DNA from: Silicimonas sp. | GTDB lineage: Bacteria; Pseudomonadota; Alphaproteobacteria; Rhodobacterales; Rhodobacteraceae | Direction of reading: 5' to 3' | Length of the DNA stretch: 64,000 nt | Assembly: GCA_022824525.1 (NCBI GenBank) | Contig: JAJDZT010000063.1 | Location: forward strand, 44,875-108,874 | Shown here: in pieces, positions 61,519-64,000 of the stretch | Numbering within the stretch: position 1 is the stretch's first letter | Layout of the letters: each line of letters opens with the position of its first letter | Translations under genes and position numbers: made by a program | Notes under the pieces: generated by a model | The model's database searches: none | The model's input: the letters and a program-made list of their open reading frames with translations, nothing else | Told to the model about the DNA's origin: nothing

Positions 61519-63045
61519 ATGCCTTCTATCGATCAGTTGAGACGTGACGCAAAAACGCTGAAGCGTGCGTTCGCTGCAGGTGAGACGCGCGCGCGTCAAC
61601 GTGTGCAGGCGGTCAAGCCGCGCGACGATCTCAGCGCTCTGAAACATGCGGATTTTCTTCACATTATCGCCCGAGAACAAGGGTTTGGCTCGTGGCCGCG
61701 CCTTGTCTTTGCAGCCGAAGCACAAGGGCTGGATCGTGCCGCCAAACGCCAGAAACTGCTGGGGGCATTGCATCATGGCCATGTTTCCCGCGTGGAGCAG
61801 TTGCTGGAGATGACGCCCGATCTCGGAAAGGGCGACTTGCAGGTGGCTTGCTCGGTTTACGATCTGGCAACCGTTCGTGACCTGTTGGAGGCAGAACCGG
61901 ACAGAGCCGTGGAAGACACGTCCGGGCGGCGACCCATCTTGTGGCTTGCCGGGTCGCGATGGCTAAGAGCCCGCCCGGAACTTGAAGCCGATATGTTGGC
62001 AATCGCAGAGCTGCTGCTGGCCAATGGTGCCGACGTGAACGACGGTGTTCCCTGGGACGATGGTCACAAGCTCTCCGCGCTGTACCTCGCCATCGGGCAT
62101 TCGAACAACATGCCGCTTGGGCGTTGGTTGCTGGAGCATGGAGCAGACCCGAATGACAACGAGTCGCTATATCACGCGACCGAACTGGGACATCACGAAG
62201 GGCTGAAAATGCTGCTGGAACACGGGGCCGATCCTGCGGGCACGAACGCCCTTCAGCGCGCGATGGACTTCGATGATATCGAGGCGGTTCGGATGATCCT
62301 CGAGGCAGGCGGACAGGCCGAGGACTTCAATCCGGCTCCTGTCGGCGGCGAGCTTCCCTGGGTCCGCCCTGCGTTGCATCAGGCGGCACGGCGCATGTGT
62401 TCGCCAGAGATGGTCGAACTGCTTCTTGAAGCTGGAGCAGACCCTGACCGGAAGCAGGACGGCATGACGCCTTATGCGATGGCACGCGCTTTCGGAAACC
62501 GCCAAATGGCAAGCCTGTTGGAAAAAGCGGGCGCGGCGACGGAATTGACGCCCACGGAAGCCGCGCTTGCCGCACTTGCCGACGGCGAAACGGATGTGCA
62601 GTTGACCGATGACGCTCTGCCCGAAGCGTTGAAGGATTTCGTGCGAACGATCCTGCACCTCCCCGGCAAACTGGACCATGTGAAGCGCTTGGTCGAAGCC
62701 GGTCTGGACTATGACAAGCCGGACAGTGAGGGCCTGACGGCCGTTCAGGTTGCCGGCTGGGAAGGTCTGCCGGAAGTGATGGGGTATTTCCTGTCACTCG
62801 GCGCGGACCTGACCCATGTGAACGGGTATGGGGGAACACTTTTCTCGACCATCCTTCATGGGTCTGAAAACAACCCCAGCCGGGAAGGGCGTGACTACGA
62901 GAGCTGTCTGCGTTTGGCGCTTGAGGCTGGGGTGGACTTGCCGAGACATGCTCTTCAAGCTGCAGGCGTGCCCGAACTGGCGGCCTTCCTTGTCGATTGG
63001 GCGGAGACATATCCGGAGCAAGTCGTGGATCATGGGGTTGTCTGA
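61519..63045 (+). CDS. Ankyrin-repeat protein
   Basis: The 508-residue protein has an N-terminal helical module (MPSIDQLRRDAKTLKRAFAA to QGFGSWPRLVFAAEAQG) that is common in front of ankyrin arrays. About 8-9 ankyrin-like units follow (AELLLANGADVNDG, GRWLLEHGADPNDN, LKMLLEHGADPAG, VELLLEAGADPDRKQDG, VKRLVEAGLDYDKPDSEG). It is cytosolic and should bind protein partners. Start ATG 61519 follows TGAGGAG; longer frames lack similarity. The stop overlaps the coding start of a Cys-phosphatase, so the two are coupled. Confidence 0.87.
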   Translation: MPSIDQLRRDAKTLKRAFAAGETRARQRVQAVKPRDDLSALKHADFLHIIAREQGFGSWPRLVFAAEAQGLDRAAKRQKLLGALHHGHVSRVEQLLEMTPDLGKGDLQVACSVYDLATVRDLLEAEPDRAVEDTSGRRPILWLAGSRWLRARPELEADMLAIAELLLANGADVNDGVPWDDGHKLSALYLAIGHSNNMPLGRWLLEHGADPNDNESLYHATELGHHEGLKMLLEHGADPAGTNALQRAMDFDDIEAVRMILEAGGQAEDFNPAPVGGELPWVRPALHQAARRMCSPEMVELLLEAGADPDRKQDGMTPYAMARAFGNRQMASLLEKAGAATELTPTEAALAALADGETDVQLTDDALPEALKDFVRTILHLPGKLDHVKRLVEAGLDYDKPDSEGLTAVQVAGWEGLPEVMGYFLSLGADLTHVNGYGGTLFSTILHGSENNPSREGRDYESCLRLALEAGVDLPRHALQAAGVPELAAFLVDWAETYPEQVVDHGVV

Positions 63046-63547
63046 TTATCACATCGCGGAGCTTGCCTGTGGCAAGGGGTGGTTGGGCATCGGACCGATG
63101 CCCGGCCGATCCGGGAGCTATGACGCTGATCTGATGGCCATTCTGCGCTGGGGTGCCGGGCTGGTCCTGACCATGACCACGGGTGAGGAACTAGAGCGTT
63201 CCGGGGCAGGGCAGTTTGGTGACGAGCTCAATGCGGCCGGTGTCGAATGGCGGCATCTTCCAATCCCCGATTTCGGGGCGCCGCCCCCCGTCACAGACGC
63301 GCAGTGGCCGGAAGTGTCGGAAACGGCACATGCGCTTCTGGCACGCGAAGGGCGTGTGTTCGCTCATTGTTACGGGGGGTGTGGCCGATCCGGCATGGCC
63401 CTTTTGCGCCTGATGGTCGAGGCCGGTGAAAATGTGGACCCGGCCTTGGAGCGCTTGCGCCATGTGCGGCCTTGCGCCGTGGAGAGAGAGGCGCAGAAAG
63501 CCTGGGCGGCCATCCCGATGTATGACAGACAAGGCTGGGCACGATGA
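63032..63547 (+). CDS. Dual-specificity/tyrosine phosphatase-like protein
   Basis: The 171-residue protein carries the Cys-phosphatase loop HCYGGCGRSGMALLRLM with catalytic C113 and R119 (CX5R), and a plausible general-acid Asp in IPDFGAPPP. N-terminal ELACGKGWLGIGPMPGRSG is typical of the bacterial dual-specificity group. It should dephosphorylate phosphotyrosine or small phosphates. It overlaps the ankyrin gene end by 14 bases and is followed by a membrane protein gene with ATGA overlap, so the three form one unit. Confidence 0.85.
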   Translation: MGLSDYHIAELACGKGWLGIGPMPGRSGSYDADLMAILRWGAGLVLTMTTGEELERSGAGQFGDELNAAGVEWRHLPIPDFGAPPPVTDAQWPEVSETAHALLAREGRVFAHCYGGCGRSGMALLRLMVEAGENVDPALERLRHVRPCAVEREAQKAWAAIPMYDRQGWAR

Positions 63548-63915
63548 CTGGCCCCGGGGACGGCGCGCGGCTTCTTCTGACGGTTCTGCTGGCCGCCTGG
63601 GTGATGGCCTATGCCTATTCCGTGTTCGAGATTTCGGCGACAGGCGACATCACGAAGCTTCTCGATCTCGACCTCCAACACCAGCCGTCGCTGTACTTTC
63701 TGGGGTGGCAGGGCATCGCAGGCACAATCGCAGTTGGCATCTACGGTGTCTCGCGGCTTTGGCCGCGCGGGGCGGCGGCGCGCCAGTTTGGCAATGTGCC
63801 CTTGCTATTGGCCATCGTGCTCGTCGCCGCCCTGTCGGCCGTGTTGGTGTTCGGCCAACAAGCACGGCGAATTTTTTCTGTGCATGATCGTCTATTTTTA
63901 CATTGGGTTTTCTGA
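63544..63915 (+). CDS. Small membrane protein, 123 residues
   Basis: The protein has three hydrophobic segments (about 9-28, 51-70 and 85-103: LLLTVLLAAWVMAYAYSVFE, WQGIAGTIAVGIYGVSRLW, LLLAIVLVAALSAVLVFG). The ATG overlaps the phosphatase stop. The final residues (RRIFSVHDRLFLHWVF) are less regular than the rest, which might reflect a frameshift or simply a divergent end. No family is recognised. Confidence 0.65.
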   Translation: MTGPGDGARLLLTVLLAAWVMAYAYSVFEISATGDITKLLDLDLQHQPSLYFLGWQGIAGTIAVGIYGVSRLWPRGAAARQFGNVPLLLAIVLVAALSAVLVFGQQARRIFSVHDRLFLHWVF

Positions 63916-63982
63916 ACCGGCTGGACATTCTTCTGTCAACCGTCTATGACGTTTTCTGACTGAACTCGAATCAGAGGCCGCA

Positions 63983-64000
63983 ATGGATCTCTCGAACCTG
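63983..64000 (+). CDS. Possible start of a further gene, cut by the window edge
   Basis: An ATG at 63983 opens MDLSNL and runs off the window. Upstream AGAGG lies about 5 bases away. There is not enough sequence to judge. Confidence 0.3.

Overview
The window is high-GC DNA that reads as a chromosomal segment of a marine alphaproteobacterium of the Rhodobacteraceae (Roseobacter group). The inference rests on gene content: taurine-pyruvate aminotransferase with TauR-like sites, a TIGR02302-type large membrane protein beside lysA, malyl-CoA/beta-methylmalyl-CoA lyase, a TrcR (DUF1013) cell-cycle factor, COQ9, a TTAAC-N6-TTAAC CtrA box, and intergenic repeats of a GGGATATTTTTG type. No tRNA, rRNA, CRISPR array, insertion sequence or phage gene was seen. 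Coding density is very high, with many 4-base stop/start overlaps.

Layout. 1-6.2 kb: a MocR/TauR-like regulator, a degenerate receiver protein, a CtrA-boxed lytic transglycosylase, small secreted proteins, and tpa. 6.2-13.3 kb: tlpA divergent from argH, then two tiny lipoproteins and a DUF2834 protein, an OsmC protein, lysA and a Gln-rich TIGR02302 membrane protein. 13.3-21.2 kb: an acidic zinc-ribbon protein divergent from a tightly overlapped envelope operon ftsE-ftsX-plsC-methyltransferase, then accA coupled to an unusual DUF1963 protein. 21.5-30 kb: a CPA2 K+/H+ antiporter, a GAF-Fis regulator, a form II CO-dehydrogenase-like cluster coxG-S-L-M, and malyl-CoA lyase. 30-36.4 kb: an unknown gene, then a D-amino-acid module dgcN-dgcA-dat, then a GGDEF-EAL protein. 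36.4-44.1 kb: DUF1244, N-formylglutamate amidohydrolase, pyk, rpmI-rplT, and pheS-(orphan)-pheT. 44.3-51.6 kb: GST, YtoQ, mscL, ald with a divergent Lrp regulator, a second OsmC, a J-domain protein, an ArsR-SRPBCC fusion with inverted repeats, and a secreted orphan. 51.8-64 kb: rpsU, COQ9, a quinone oxidoreductase, RNase T2, trcR, a ybaB-TraB/GumN-recR-Nudix operon, dnaX, DUF465, and an ankyrin/phosphatase/membrane operon.

How the genes work together. Several clusters describe scavenging of dissolved organic matter: taurine deamination (tpa), D-amino acids funnelled by transamination to D-glutamate and then through N-acetylation and racemisation (dat, dgcN, dgcA), alanine deamination (ald), N-formylglutamate hydrolysis, a CO or related molybdenum hydroxylase activity (coxSLM), and C2/C3 assimilation through malyl-CoA. 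The most notable system is the dgcN-dgcA-dat cluster. The best regulatory signals are the CtrA box, paired TauR-like repeats before tpa, the inverted repeat at the MocR gene start, the palindrome before coxG, and two inverted repeats before the ArsR fusion. All functional calls come from reading motifs and family resemblance; no database search was run.
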